DNA of 64,000 bases from Cristatella mucedo (GCA_009760855.2 WPIO01000009.1:8943001-9007000); one strand, 5' to 3'. Shown: positions 1 through 60,506, counted from the first letter of the stretch. Made by a program: numbers and translations. The notes: a model not told the origin generated them from the letters alone.

Positions 1-26
1 CCATCTCAACGACTTCGTCGCCCTTA

Positions 27-174
27 TTTGGCGGGGGGGGGGGGGGGGGGGGTGGGTAAGGTTTTCGCCTTTAGCGACCAGGTCGTGGGCTCGAGCCCTG
101 CGGCATATGTGAAGCACATGGATAGAGATCAAGTTCTTTTAGAGCGCCGCACCAATGCGTATACAAATGAGTTG
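27..174 (+). repeat. SINE-2 copy (tRNA-like)
   Basis: It has the family's B-box-like GGTCGTGGGCTCGAGCCC and the shared 3' part running TGTGAAGCACATGGATAGAG to ACAAATGAGTT. The A-box region has been replaced or extended by a run of 20 G (33-52). The copy is degenerate near its 3' end. Confidence 0.75.
33..52 (+). repeat. poly-G tract, 20 bp
   Basis: Twenty consecutive G residues inside a SINE-2 copy. Such a run can form a quadruplex and is also prone to sequencing length error. Confidence 0.95.
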
Positions 175-769
175 CATTCAACGCATGCGTCTATGGTTGA
201 AGAGGCAGAATAAACCTGAGGCTATTGCCGAAGTTACTTGGCTCATACGGAGCTCTCACGGGCGTTACATCATCGGCGTTGCTTCGATGGAATGAGGGTA
301 TATCCCGTTGATAGGACACATTAAATTCGGTATCTAACGTTGAAATAGGGCGAGCATCTCGGCAATACTACAGTTCTAACCAGCTTGTCGTAAGCTGCAC
401 ATCGTGGTGTTGTCGTGCTACTTCCGATACGATCTCACACCTTGCCTTGTGTTGCCACTCTGCCCTTGCCGTGTAGTGGTGCTAGCTACTGTTTGCTGTA
501 CATTTTGCACGGATTTCAAGTGAGCACGCTGATGGGATGTGAAGCCTCACAGCTAGCGGAGTCAGTCTTTGTACACTTGTGTACATGCTTAAGCTCGCCC
601 AGGCGATTGGCCGCTCCTTTCACGGCTAGCGACAGGATGCGTAATGAGAGCACGGTGGACCGACCGAATTCCTTGTCGGCTGCTGGGAGCTCGATCGCGA
701 GGCTGCTGCACCGCGCTGGCTGTCGAGCATGAGGCAGATGCCCCACGTGCTTGCCTCTTGCCGCTTCAG
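175..769. other. Intron sequence, nothing recognised
   Basis: This lies between the SINE-2 copy and the exon 1 acceptor. Open frames on both strands show no family I know, and no ankyrin match was seen in any frame. Confidence 0.5.
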
Positions 770-48786
<48,017 letters not shown>

Positions 48787-49230
48787 GTACTGTGGCGCTG
48801 GCTGACTGTGGGCAGCTCTGCGGCCTTTCTGTGCTCTATGTCGATCGTTGCTATTGTCCACGTGTGCTGCAGCTCTTCCGGAGAGGGTAATTCGCATTAA
48901 CTGCAGCTGCTGTCACTCCTGTGCCTACGTCACGCAACTGTACTTATCGTTCAAGTCCTCAGCATCAGTTGCCGGCAGTTGATAGGCTGAATGCATGCCT
49001 TGCAGAAGACTCTCGGCCTTAGATTTTTGGCCAATTTCCTCAAGCTGATTGAGGATTAAACCGAACCACTCCCCGTGGGAAACCCCAATCTTACGGTTGG
49101 AATAAGTGGCTTTGTTGAGCTGTTGTCGATTGGAAGCAGCAGACAACGACAATAGTGCTTGTCACTACCTTCTATTTTAGGAACTTCTTGCCAGGCTGAT
49201 GAAATGCTGCATAGAGCTTATCGGCTCTGT
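48787..49230. other. After exon 13, nothing recognised
   Basis: The exon 13 frame stays open to TAA at 48888. The rest shows no supported feature. Confidence 0.4.
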
Positions 49231-49465
<235 letters not shown>

Positions 49466-52400
49466 TAGGCCAGACTGCCGTATCTTAGTGCTGGCAGGCC
49501 TGCCTAAGAAAAAATGCATCAGTCCTTGTAGTTGATGCCGAGTGCAGCCAAGCGACTGGTTTTGAAGTTTGCCGAGAAATTTAGTCCGTGCCTTCGCTGC
49601 TGAAGAAGCTGTGTTGGCCCTGTCCCACCTCGGCGATCTGGGAATATGAAGCGAAATGTTCACTCACTGGGCCCTCCTAGCTTAGCTTAAACACCTAGCC
49701 GAACCATTGCACCAGCAAACCTGCAACATAGGCTCTTGCTGTGCAGATTCATTGGCTGTTGAACTGACTTCTTTTATTGTTGCACACAGCCGAGTTACTC
49801 CTGCAGCCCTGTTTAGGAACTTCCTTACCAGCATTGTCGCCCATGTTTTCTTCCAGCATTACCAGTATTGTCACTCCTATGATGCCACTTACTTCCTCAG
49901 CTGTCATCCTGACCCGGCTGTGCTACTTGCCTCTCAGTTACGGCATCTTTTGGCTACTCTAAGAGCCCCAAAAGCTGCTGTACCTTTGACCTTTCGGGCC
50001 TGCTATAAAAAACAGCCCTCCTGGGTACCAGGGTAGCACAGCTTAGTGTTGTGGGTATTGAGGATATTAATTAATGACCAGACCTGCCGTTCCAAGAAGT
50101 CGGCCAAGTTATTTTGAATCGTCTTCTTGCCTCCCTCTTTTATCTTTTTTTGCTGACCCTCTTCACTGGCTGAGTCTTACAGGCTAAGAATTGTGGTGGG
50201 GAGAGATAAACCGAGCATAGAAAATCAAACCTGCACATGCAAACATGGCTGACCGGGCAGCCGGATGTCACTGGTGCTTTGACACCCGTTAGATGTCTTA
50301 TTGTGTGTGCTTATCTACGGCTGATGTAATATGGACATGCTAAATCAAAGGCTCCAGTCCTATAAACTCGTCCACTTCTTTCGTGCACCGAAATCTTTAG
50401 TGAGCAGGTTATCTGCAGGGCCTCTGGCTCTGACCTGCACACTGTCGGGTCTTGCGCCCCCCGGCAGGCGCTGTGCACCGTCGTCACGATCGGCGATGTG
50501 TTTTAAGCCTGTGCCGAGCACATCTTTTACCTGCGCGCCAGCACTGCCTTGTTTCTGCCTTGGGTCGTATTAGTTCTCGTCACAGTTGTGAGTGTGCTTT
50601 CATGAGCCTCAAGTTTGCCCTTAGTGTACCGTCAGGATCTCTTTTAGTGCCGTGCCGCACGGCGCTCCGAAAAGCTATGGTAAGCAGCCAAAACCGTCTA
50701 GCCATCCCGGACTGTTTTGCGATGCCTGCATAGTAGTGGTAAGACCGCTGGAGTTGTCAATGTAACCTGCAGGCTGCTCGCGGGTGGCGCGAAGAAGACT
50801 CGTGTCCAGTGACTATGGCTCTGGTATTTAATGTCTACCGTAAAGCCTAGCTGACGCGTGCTGCTGTACGCGAGCGCCGCAGCGCTAGGCCCGCCCGATG
50901 CGCTCCGGTGCGCTCGCCTTTCGTTCTGCTCACCTTCTCCCCTCCTTGCCGTCGCCCCCCCCCCCCCGGACCTCGCTGGTCTGCCGGTAGTGTTTTCGAC
51001 CTAGCCTTGCTCGCGGCAGAGCTTGGCCGAGCGTCACCGGAAAAGGCTCTGCCTGCACGCATTGGAGTGGCACTCTCGAAGCCATTTCTCGGCCATTCCT
51101 TTGCTTCTTGCTACCGCTCGCTACCGCTGACCTTTCGAAGGTTAGCTAGTGCCAAAGTAGTGCTCCTTCATTCTTCACTTCACTCGTGCCCGGCAGAGCT
51201 CTGCCCCCTCCCACCACCCCCCTACCCGACGACGACGCTATAATTGCTGGCATTTGCAACGACCCAGCTCGTCACGCTGTGAGAGAGAGAGGTCAACGTG
51301 GACGAAGTGCTTAGCGGGTATTTAATATTAGCATCTTTAAGGTCAGTTGCTAGCGTGCATGCTATGGCCGTCCCGAAGAGCTGGTGAAGAGCGCAGTCAC
51401 TCGAGTGCCCACCCACGTTGGTTCGCTAGCTCGCTCGATGGTGTGCAGTGGCAGCCAGGAGCAGCCTCGACCTCGGTAGTTTCGTAAGGAAATCAGAAAT
51501 GAAGCCCCGGACGATCGATTAATCGATGGATATTTTCGAGCCATCGATCCTTGCATTGGGACCGGTTTTTTCCTTGCTGCCAAGACTTCGGTAGGACCAG
51601 CCCGTGCATGCCTTGTTCAAGGTCCAGAGACACGCTGCGAAGCGTAGTGAGCTTTCAAAGCATGCAACCTCACGGGGCTGAGATCTGACAATCGCTGTCG
51701 ACCCCTCGTCAAACGAAGAGGAAATGTTGCTGAAGAGCTGCCACCACCATTTTTTGCGTTCAGAAGAGCACGCAGTTGGGAGGCTGGTGAACTTCAGAGA
51801 GAGTTAGTAAGAAAGCCCTCTCATTCTTGAATTCGCCAAGACTGAGCTCCTAGTGAGCATCGTACAGCCACGAGCCACTGGCCTCAGTACTGAGATGCTC
51901 ACTACTGAGATCAGATGCGCACTAGGCCATAGCAACTGTACCTCATGGCCACTTTTTTTTCTAGGCCGGTCTGCATAGATGACGAGTTGGGCGAGATTGA
52001 CCGAAAACTTGACGTTGCTTGGAATCCTTCCCCTTTCGGGCATCCTTGCGCAGGGAGCAAGATGCTGTTAAACACGTCTCGCCTCAGGTCATGGTTACGA
52101 GTCCTGAAGCTTGTAGTATGATCTGCTCCTATACAATTGAAGCTGTTTAATCAGCCCAGCCCTTACTTTGCTACAGTCACGTTTACCAAGATCCATGTTT
52201 ACCCCCATTCATTCTATTTTTTACTACACATTCGTTGCAAAATTCAGAATTTTGGGTTCATCGTGGAGACTGGATGGGGGGGGGCTTACGGTAACGTCAC
52301 GTGGCCTGTCGGTCACTGCTAGCCTCGTACCTCTGCTGCAAGTAGTTCCAGCTGGTACGTAGTGCGCGGCAAGGCCGACGGGTAAGAAGCATCAAAGAAT

Positions 52401-54060
52401 GACGAGTGATGAACAGTGCACATCGTCTAGAGTGGCGGCCGATGGCAAAACGGGGTGCACTGGGTGACCAGCAACCACCGCAGCGGTGGCGGGCGTAGTC
52501 GGTGGTGGGCCGAGCTGTCTTGAGCTCACGGATACACGGATTCTTTCATCGTCGGCAGACCGTGTTTTGTCGATGCAGGGCAGTGGCTTCGGAGGCGGGC
52601 GCTCGTGGCTTTCCAAAGTGCACGGCCCGACTGGCCGCCACCACTGCTGCCGTGTGATTCATCACTGCAGTGCACTGAAGAAGGCTGTTTGTTCCAAGAG
52701 AAGCCCTCCAGCACGTCGTCCCCCCACCCTCCAGCACGTCCATCGGCCTTCGACCTCCTTCAGCAGCCCTCTGCCCAACTAGGCAGCAGGTCGGGCCCAG
52801 CCGCTCGGGCTTCTCCTGTGCAGGAGGAAGGAAGGAAGGATGGACGGAAGGAAGGGCTCCTGAGTATCCTCTGCTCGACAAACGCTGGGCCGCTGGGCAG
52901 CGGCCTCTGGGCTCGGTGTCGATCAGGCGTGAGCCAATTCACCTGTGCACGTATCGGGTCACTTGGGAATCTCGAGCCGAACAGAGGAGGCCGTAGTTGA
53001 TGGCTCGAGCCTCGCCCGCGGCGTGACGGCGCCGCTGCCGGTTCGTGGGCTGATGCTGCTGACAATGCCTGTCAGGCTCCCGGCGGGACGTGAGGGGAAA
53101 TGTCAGCAGCAGCAGCAGGTCGCCTGCTCCGCTGCTGCTGCAGCGACGATGCTCGTTGTAGCTGCAGTCAGGAGCTGTCCGGGCCTGCCTCAAAGGAGTG
53201 GTGATGATCTGTGCACGTGGTCCATTGGGTCGTAGCTAGCTGTTGGTCCGGAGACCCTTATTGCTTGGAATGCGTCCAGCCCGTCGAAATTCCAACTGGC
53301 CAGGGCCCGTGGTGGCTATTTAGGCGCCGTGTGCTAGTCGCAGGCTGCCCTGCAGTTAACCTGTCAGTTAATGGAAGTCAGCTCTGGCTCTCTCTTCGGG
53401 CGACTATTTATAGCGATCAGTGTAGCAATTCACTTCTATTTTTTGTTTTTACCTGTGCTAGCCAGGATGTTGTGAGCCAGCCAGTGTCTGTCAGGGGGCG
53501 GCAGCTTTGAGCACTGTGCAGCCCTCGAAGGACTGACAGCTGTGACTTCTTGGCTTGCCAGTCGATAGCAGGAAGTGAGCAGTCGAGGACATGAGTCTTC
53601 AGCGGGCGTCCTCGGAGCATGCTCGGGCCTCTCATTATGCTCTCTACTTTTAAAGTTGAAATTAGTCTCCCCTGGCAAGTCACTTCTTCTCAGCCAGGTT
53701 GTTAGATGCCGAAAGCAAGCGATCTAGCAGAGCCTCCGTTTACTATACAATGTGCACGCGCGTGTCCCGTTTTGGTAGCCAGCTTTTCATTGAGCGAGAT
53801 ACTCTGCACTGCGTTGAGCAGGCGAGCTCAGCCCGAGAAGGCACCTGCTGTGTATGTCCACTTCCAGAAGCGGTCGACGGCTCCCCCTAACGCACGCCTT
53901 GCCAGTCAGTCGCTTTGCCCTGCCTTTTCAGCCGTAAGCTGTGCCCGTAGCAGCGTGAGGAGCAAACAGCGAAGCAGCCAACAGGGAAGCTTCAGTGGCC
54001 GGCAGCAGGTAGCACCTGAAGCTGGGGGGGGGCAGCAGCAGCCTCATCCGGTATAAGCGA
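49466..54060. other. GC-rich stretch, no supported gene
   Basis: The sequence has many overlapping open frames of 60-130 codons on both strands (for example 49707-50036, 52605-53000, 53706-54056), rich in Arg, Ala, Ser and Pro as expected for GC-rich chance frames. Poly-C (50956-50966), a GGAAG-rich patch (52826-52858) and a CAG run (53105-53117) are present. It could hide exons of the poorly conserved IBTK C-terminal region, but I cannot support any. Confidence 0.35.
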
Positions 54061-55440
54061 TAGTAATGGTAGTAATGGTAATATGTTTGCATTGCACCCT
54101 CAAAGAACTGAATCTCTCTCTGGGCGCTTTACACATGCTGTTAAGGAAACATGCTCAAATGATTAGTGGTAACATGCAGAATGTCAACAAACATAACATG
54201 GTTAGAGGTGACATGCACAGTGTCAGCATGTCACCTCTATGGACGGTGATAGCATGCATAATGTCAGCACACATAAGCACACAAAGGACCGCTCTCAGGG
54301 ACTTATTGAATGCTGTGATAAGCAGATGTTTTAGGCTTCTTTTTAAATGTCAAGCCAGGGAATGTCGTGACGCCAGTCGGGAGTGAGTTCCAGGCTTTGG
54401 GAGCATGCCTACTACATGCACGGTCTCCAAAGGATTTCAGATCTGTGCGACATATAGCTAAAGGATTTAATAAGAAAATGGCTGGTGCGATGCCTAGCCT
54501 GGTGGGGAAGTTGTTCTGATAGGTAGGCTAGAGCCAAAGAATGAAGTTACCTAAAAGTGAGTGACAGAACCTTGAAGTCGATTCGTTGCTTGACTGGGAG
54601 CCCGTGCAGGTCGGCGAGAAGTGGTGTGATGTGGCAACTGCGACGCTTAAAGACAGACAAGCCCAGCTGCAGGGTTTTGCATCAGCTGTAAGCACCTGAT
54701 TGCACTTGCCCGTAGACCAGCAAGCAGTGAGTTACAGAAGTCGAGACGAGACGTCACAAGTGCATGGGTCAATTTGATGTAGTGTCCCTGTCTAAGGAAG
54801 CCTGAATTTTAGCAGTGTCATGTAGCTGAAAGTAGGCACACTTGACTGCAGAGGTGATGAGGTCGTCTAATGAAAGTTCGTTTTGGAACAGAGCACCTAC
54901 ATTTCGCGCAGCTTCAACAGGAAATAAGCTCGAAGTGCCGATTTAGGGCATTAAGCTTTGCACTTCCAGAGTCATCCTTGATTTGTCCGTAACTAGTAAG
55001 GTGTTCTTGTCGTCATTCAATTTAAGAAAGTTTGCTACCATCTATGTGCGGATGTCAGCAATGCATGCAGCAGGAGAGTTTGGAGAATTCCGTGTGCTGG
55101 AGGGCTGGGTGGGATCAAAGGTCAAAGCTGTGCTTGCTTGGCGATCACTTTGGCAAGAGGAAAAACTGGCGTGAAGTGGCAAGAAAGTGGCAAGAGGAAA
55201 AACTGTGAAAAGAAGCTGAAAAAGAAGCGGGCCGAGCGCACTGAGCCCCGTAGGTGCGTACGCGTACTTCTGTGGTTTCTCATATGATCTTTGTCTGTTC
55301 ACACCAACACTCCGGACAACAATCCCACCGACCATGTGACCTAAATCATTGCAGTGCAGTATAGCGCCAGTGATGCCCAGGCGTGCAGAAGATAGGCGCT
55401 CGAGATGCACTTGGCGATCGATAGCATCAAACGATGTGCA
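54061..55440 (-). mobile_element. LINE-A copy, RT-to-tail part
   Basis: Minus-strand LINE-A. The tail near 54061-54140 has GAGGGTGCAATGC-type words. The 3' untranslated part shows CATGTTATG and GTCACCTCT words. The thumb region lies at 54540-54780, followed by the segment with CCTGCTGCATGCATTGC near 55060 and RT words to 55435. It ends abruptly at a GC-rich junction. Dead. Confidence 0.88.
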
Positions 55441-56405
55441 AGCGCAGCGGCAGCTGCAGCAGGTAGTTGCATCCTTAAACCTTCATGCTGCCTGCATGTG
55501 TGTTTCGCCCTCGAGAGGGAAGCTTGAACGCTCGGCAGCTGCTCGGGGCAGGCGGCATTGGCTTGCAGCTCGGAACAGGGAGAGGCTCGCTTGTTCGCCA
55601 AATGGCAGCAGACTTCAACAGGCATCAGTGCCGTTGCGCGCGCCGGAATGAATTAGGGAGCAGCCGTGCAGCTCCAGCTGCCTGGGCGGCTGCTGCTGCT
55701 TGCGATCAGTTGCGATCAGTCGCCACTCGGGCGTTGCTGCAGGAAGACCGTGCGCAGCGTGCTTTGAAAGCAGCTCCTCCGAGAGTGGCGAGGGACTGCT
55801 CGCTGCTGCTCTGGCTCGCAGCGTTACGCTCGAAAGCCGTCGAGCAGCGGTGAGTAGGGGAGCCCTAGTGGCCCAGGGTGGCCAGTCGTCGTGTCCAGCA
55901 GGCGGCGTCCGTGCGTCCAGCACGCGCTGCGTTTGCAGCCTTTGGTGCATGGTTTAGTGCCGTTATTAATCTTTGGCTGGATGCTGGTGCCGAGCCTCGC
56001 TAGATAGCTAGCAACTGTCTTGGCCAGCAGCGTGCGTTGGGCGGAACCGAACTAGCGTGGGGCGTGTCGGTCCTCCTTGCCGAGGACACGGCGGCGGCTC
56101 AAACAGTGCCAAGGCGAACTGTTGCAGCCTCTCTGACGATGGCACTCTGCATCTTCTGAGCAGACTTGAGCTTAAAGCTCGGCGTAGCCTGCTAATGTCG
56201 TCATCGTTGTGGCCATCATGCCTCTTGGTGCTATTTATGGCAGCGAGCAGTTGCTGCCAACGTTATCGTCGTCATAATCTACATTGGTCTTAGTGGGTGA
56301 GCCCTGCTGTATGATCTTTGTGGCCTCTATGTTATCCCATGTTTGGTGCAAACATTTGTTCTGCTCAGCCACCATGTACTACAATTGAACTCGTCTGCTT
56401 CTGGG
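55441..56405. other. GC-rich stretch with a strong splice donor
   Basis: The frame at 55485-55853 stays open for 122 codons. Its end, GCAGCG followed by GTGAGT at 55851, is a strong donor. The peptide part ATRALLQEDRAQRALKA is vaguely like a short acidic helix in the IBTK C-terminal region, but the match is too weak to call an exon. Confidence 0.3.
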
Positions 56406-56447
56406 AGAGAGAGAGAGAGAGGGAGAGAGAGAGAGAGAGAGAGAGGG
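56406..56447 (+). repeat. (GA)n microsatellite
   Basis: About 42 bp of GA with one GGGA interruption. Confidence 0.95.
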
Positions 56448-56671
56448 ATTCTTACTTGCTGTTCTGACTGCATGTGGTGGCCTTTTTCTAAGGCTTTTAA
56501 GGCATTTAGACTACAAAGCTTTTCAGTGACCGGTGGGAGCTATGGGAGTCCATGACTAGCTTTAGTGAAAGCAAGCAGTTGTTACCGACTTCACTGTGTC
56601 GAACAAATTTCCATCCTGAAAAATAGATAATGTAGTCTTTCTCACAATCTTGTCACGTTGATGCACTATAA

Positions 56672-56940
56672 TAATAATAATAATAATAATACATTTGTTT
56701 AACACCCTCAGAGAACTGAATCTCTTTCTGGGCACTCGACAGATGCTGTAAAGGGAGCATGACCAAATGATTAGTGGTGACATTAGAAATGTCATCGAGC
56801 ATAACATTGTTAGATTCGACATGCACAAAGTCAACATGTAGATATCGTTGGTAGCAGCAGGCGCAGTGTCAGCACTCGCAAGCACACAAAGGACGAATCA
56901 AAAGGATCCGCTAAAAGCTGTAATGAACGTTCACGTTTGA
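56672..56940 (-). mobile_element. LINE-A 3' end fragment
   Basis: (ATA)n at 56670-56691, then AACACCCTCAGAGAACTGAA, TCTGGGCACTCGACAGATGC and the 3' untranslated words of LINE-A (AATGATTAGTGGTGACATT). No coding part. Confidence 0.88.
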
Positions 56941-57059
56941 GATGAAGGCTGCCCTGCAGCCTACCACGCCTGCCTGCAGCAGCTGGGCAGAGCTAGACAG
57001 CATGTGCTGCAGATGCTCGGTTGCATGCCCAAGCCGGGAGCAAACGTAGTAAAGCAAAT

Positions 57060-57265
57060 AGTAAAGTGTTTACAAGTATATGAAGCCATAGTAAAACAAA
57101 TGTGTATAATATAGTAAAGCAAAGAAAGGTCAGCTGATTCAGCAACCTCATGTATAAGCTGCATGAACGCCTGCTGTGCCAGCGTGCAATGAAGGATCGC
57201 CCGCTTCGGAACTCGAACGCACGACCCGGGTCGCAAAGTGTGAACACCTTACCCACAGGCTTATA
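57060..57265 (-). repeat. SINE-1b copy
   Basis: It has AAGGTCAGCTGATTCAGC, GAAGGATCGCCCGCTTCGG, the B-box complement GAACTCGAACGC and the A-box part CACCTTACCC. A sister copy is at 6385-6560. Confidence 0.75.
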
Positions 57266-57440
57266 CCAGTTTGTAAAACAAGTATGCTCACACCAGAGCT
57301 TTATGGGGGGAGGATAGCGGGTCTGCTGCCAATGTCCACAGTTGCTTGCTTCGGCAGCTTGCTTAAGTGGCAAAGTTGAGTTCTGATTTGTCCTCTCCAT
57401 GCGACCTGCTTGGGCTGGTTTACTCCGGAGTCGCACTGCA

Positions 57441-57499
57441 CCACGTGTTCAAAGTTTGTTTCGGTGAATTGACCATGTGCATCCGTGATGCTTTGATTG
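57441..57499 (+). repeat. 59-bp local duplication, unit 1
   Basis: It matches 57645-57703 with about three mismatches over 59 bp. It begins CCACGTG and contains TTTCGGTGAATTGACC. Confidence 0.9.
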
Positions 57500-57644
57500 T
57501 GGGAGTTGCACTTGTTGGACTTGAAATTAGCTCACCTTGCTCGTACTCAGTCATCCCGTGGTTTATTTGCATGCACAAAAGCTGCTCCAGTTTCCATAGT
57601 CTCGTGTATGTTTGAATCCTACAGGCAGCCGAAAAATGCCTACG

Positions 57645-57703
57645 CCACGTGCTCAAAGTTTGTTTCGGTGAATTGACCATGCGCATCCGTGATACTTTGA
57701 TTG
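57645..57703 (+). repeat. 59-bp local duplication, unit 2
   Basis: Partner of 57441-57499; the starts are 204 bp apart. The sequence between them is not shared. Confidence 0.9.
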
Positions 57704-59285
57704 CATTGGATTGGTTGCAGAAGCGATTTATTAGTGGGTCTCTCGCAAGTGGGCACGGACTTGTACTCCTCACGAACTCGTGTGCAGTTGACAGGGCTGC
57801 TTACCAGTTGACCGACATCCTGGCATGCAAGTCTCTTTAGGCTGTGCCGATCACTGCCGATCACGTTCACCGCCGTGCTGGCAGAACACGCTGTGCCACA
57901 CATTCTAGCGCTCTTTCCATGACGTTGCCACCGTTTTCTCCTGACGAGACTGCTGCTGCTGCTGGTGCTCTTTGCCCGTGCGCTCAGAGGATGTGGAATA
58001 GACGATCTGGGATTAGGAGTCGCAATGCATGTGGGAAAGCACGATGGCCCTCCCTTCGCCCCCTCCGAGAGCGGGCAGAGGAGAGCCGTCGTGTCTCGAC
58101 GGGGAGCGCAGGCAACAGCAGCCACTGCTGCTGCTAACCCTAGCAGCGGTCTGCGCTCTCTCGCTGCCGGTTTTTCAGACCTGAAAAGAGGTTGGTTGCT
58201 CTTGCATTTAAGTAACAGGCACCAGGCAAAGTCGGCTGCTCGCTTGCTTGCTTGCTTAGTAGTTGGCTCCTCGGCCAAGCATTGCACCCTCGACTATGGC
58301 ACGTGATGGAGGCCTACGATTCACGAATCTGGGCTGCTCCCTTGGTCGTAACTCGTTGGCAGTTTTTCCTTGAGAGGGCTTCAGTGGTGCGTGTCTTGCC
58401 AGTGGCCAGCGAGTGCACGTGCCGTCGACTGCATGGCGACATTTCTAATGTCGCCATGAGGAGGATCTGATACTGAGAGCCGGCTTTCGGCTGGCTGGCT
58501 TGCAGAGGCCTCCTCGAATGGCCCCTGGCCCCTTCCTCTGTTTCTCTGTGGGCATGCTCATGTTATTATTTTGCATGCATAATCGTAGCATTGCTACCGT
58601 CCGGTTGGCCTGCACAAACACCTCGAATCGCCGGTGGCTTCTCTTCGTTGAGTTATCCCTTAATTAATGCAAATAAATAATGTAGGTTTAGCGGCTAGCC
58701 ATACTATCTCAGCTCTTCGGTTTGATGGGTTTGGGCTTTCTGAGGATGAGCTCGTGTTACAAGGAAGGATCTGAAGGCACCCTACTCCCAGCCAGGCTCA
58801 TTGGCAGCCGCAAACGAATGCATTGGCTGCTGAATGGGCAGCAGCCGTCCTGCTTCCTCCCTCCGTCCCTTCTTCACATCTGTGCCTATAGCTCCACGAA
58901 GCCCAAACAGACTTTATGGGTTGAACCTCTGTGCTGTTGATCTGTTTGAAAATGCGCAGGTTCTGGTCGTCAGTGGCGCTTGCGTAGCTGAACGACCGCG
59001 CCTAACGCGAGAGAGCTCTCAGAGCATAAGGCAAACTCGAGTAGCGAGCGTTGGCTGGCAGAGAATTCTGAATGGGCAGCCATAGTTGTGCAATCGATGA
59101 TTCGCCCGCCCCCCCTGCGGCATCGGACTTCTTTTGCAGCAGCTGCTCTCTAGGCTGTTTGCAGTGCACCAGTGCTCAGCGAACATGCGCGAACATGCGT
59201 GAAGTGTCGCAGCTTTTCCTCTGCAGCAGCAGCAGCAGCAGCCGGCTTCTGTTATCGCACCGCGTTAGCCTGCGGCTTTATCCTA
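57704..59285. other. GC-rich stretch, no supported gene
   Basis: A 215-codon minus-strand frame (58287-57640) and several plus-strand frames are open here. None shows a domain. The minus frame overlaps both 59-bp repeat region and GC-rich sequence, so I treat it as chance. A CAG run (59222-59243) is present. Confidence 0.35.
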
Positions 59286-59455
59286 GCTGATCTCGCAGCC
59301 TCTTTTTGTATAGAGACAGAAGAGCCTTAAAGGCTCTCACCACCGCTTGCAGCGGTGGTAAAGAATTGCCCACTGCTGCAGGATTCGAACCCACAACCTC
59401 GGGGCCGAGGTCGACAAGAGCAACCGTCTTAGCTAGTGTGCCATCGTGGCTCACT
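59286..59455 (-). repeat. SINE-1 copy
   Basis: AGCTGATCTCGCAGCCTC, ACCACCGCTTGCAGCGGTGG, B-box complement GGATTCGAACCC, and A-box part CTTAGCTAGTGTGCCATC. Confidence 0.92.
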
Positions 59456-59868
59456 AGCCGTATGTGCTTCCCCCTCCCTCCGTGGGCACGCTGAGAGCTG
59501 CGCCGAGTCGTATCGGTGGGTTTTTCTCTCTGCTACATCTCTGGCCTTTGTTTACCAATACGTTGTCAGCTGCTGGCTAATGCTGCCGTTAGCAGTAAGG
59601 ACTGTTAGATCGCACCTGCAGTACTCGGGCCAGCTGCCTCTATGCAGTGGCAGCGCCATCTGTCGACCCTGCAGCGGCGAGTGGTCGTAGTGCTGAAAAA
59701 TGCTCGCAAAATGTCCTACTCATTTCGCGGTGGCCGCGTTACCGACGGTTGCCAAGATTTTGCTCTCGACATGTTTCGTGACCAGACGTGACAGTTTTTG
59801 CTTTGTGGAGTCAGTCGACGCCAGGCATTAGGCACTCGAATGAACGGTTGGTGCCACGGTGGCGGCAG

Positions 59869-60064
59869 CAAATAAATAAATAAAATAAATAAATACTAGC
59901 TGATTTAACAGCCTCTTTTTGTATAGCGACAGAAGAGCCTTTACGGCTATCACCACCGCTTGCAGTAGCGATAAAGGATCGCCCACCGCAGGATTCGAAC
60001 CCACGACCTCGGGGCCGAAGTCGTAAAAAGCAACCGCCTTACCTAGTGAGCCATTACGGCTCAG
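59869..60064 (-). repeat. SINE-1 copy with (ATTT)n tail
   Basis: AGCTGATTTAACAGCCTC, B-box complement GGATTCGAACCC and CCTTACCTAGTGAGCCATT. An AAATAAAT-type run at 59869-59893 sits where the element's 3' tail should be. Confidence 0.92.
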
Positions 60065-60121
60065 CTGATGCCAGCCTGTCTCAGCTGGCAGTGGGGAATA
60101 ATCCAGGAAGCCGGGCAGCAA

Positions 60122-60284
60122 TCTCTACTAAGGTGAGAAAGTCTGTCACACCACAAGAGGGTGCACTTGCATCACGTGGCTAGATGGCACACTTCCGTCA
60201 AGTGACAAGATGGCCCAGCGGTGTCTTTTGTGACAGACCGGCTATGAGTCAGCACAGCGAGTCCGCAGGCTGTGAGCTGCTCGA
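60122..60284 (+). mobile_element. Short Helitron-like element, copy 3
   Basis: It begins TCTCTACTAAGGTGAGAAAG, then TCTGTCAC, preceded by A at 60121. GATGGCACACTTCCGTCAAG and GTGAGCTGCTCG blocks match copy 2. Compared with copy 2 it has an extra partial repeat of the CACTT-x-CGTG-GATGG block. Confidence 0.65.
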
Positions 60285-60292
60285 ATGTAATA

Positions 60293-60479
60293 TACTATAA
60301 TTCATTCGTATAGCGCCCCAAGAGAACATAATCTCTATTCTGGCGCTTCACATATGCAAAGGTGCCCGAGCCCACGACCTCTTGTCATCAAATACATTCG
60401 CCTCGACCAAGTGGTCAAGGTGAACACCTTAACCACAGTGGTCAAGGTGAGCACCTTAACCACTGTGGGCTAAACCAGC
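60293..60479 (-). repeat. SINE-2 copy with palindromic duplication
   Basis: Minus-strand SINE-2 (ATAATTCATTCGTATAGCGC, CCCGAGCCCACGACC). The A-box end contains two tandem 26-bp palindromes (60411-60436 and 60438-60463), each made of GTGGTCAAGGTG and CACCTTAACCAC. Confidence 0.88.
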
Positions 60480-60504
60480 GCTTATGGTTAGATGCATTCG
60501 TCTT

Positions 60505-60506
<2 letters not shown>

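Noticed and set aside
53930-54000. Candidate IBTK C-terminal exon with RSKQRSSQ
   Set aside because: A faint resemblance to a lysine/glutamine-rich IBTK motif, but with no convincing acceptor/donor pair and no phase support.
57640-58287. 215-codon open frame on the minus strand
   Set aside because: No domain, GC-rich composition and overlapping open frames on the plus strand. It also covers one of the 59-bp repeat units. A chance frame is more likely.
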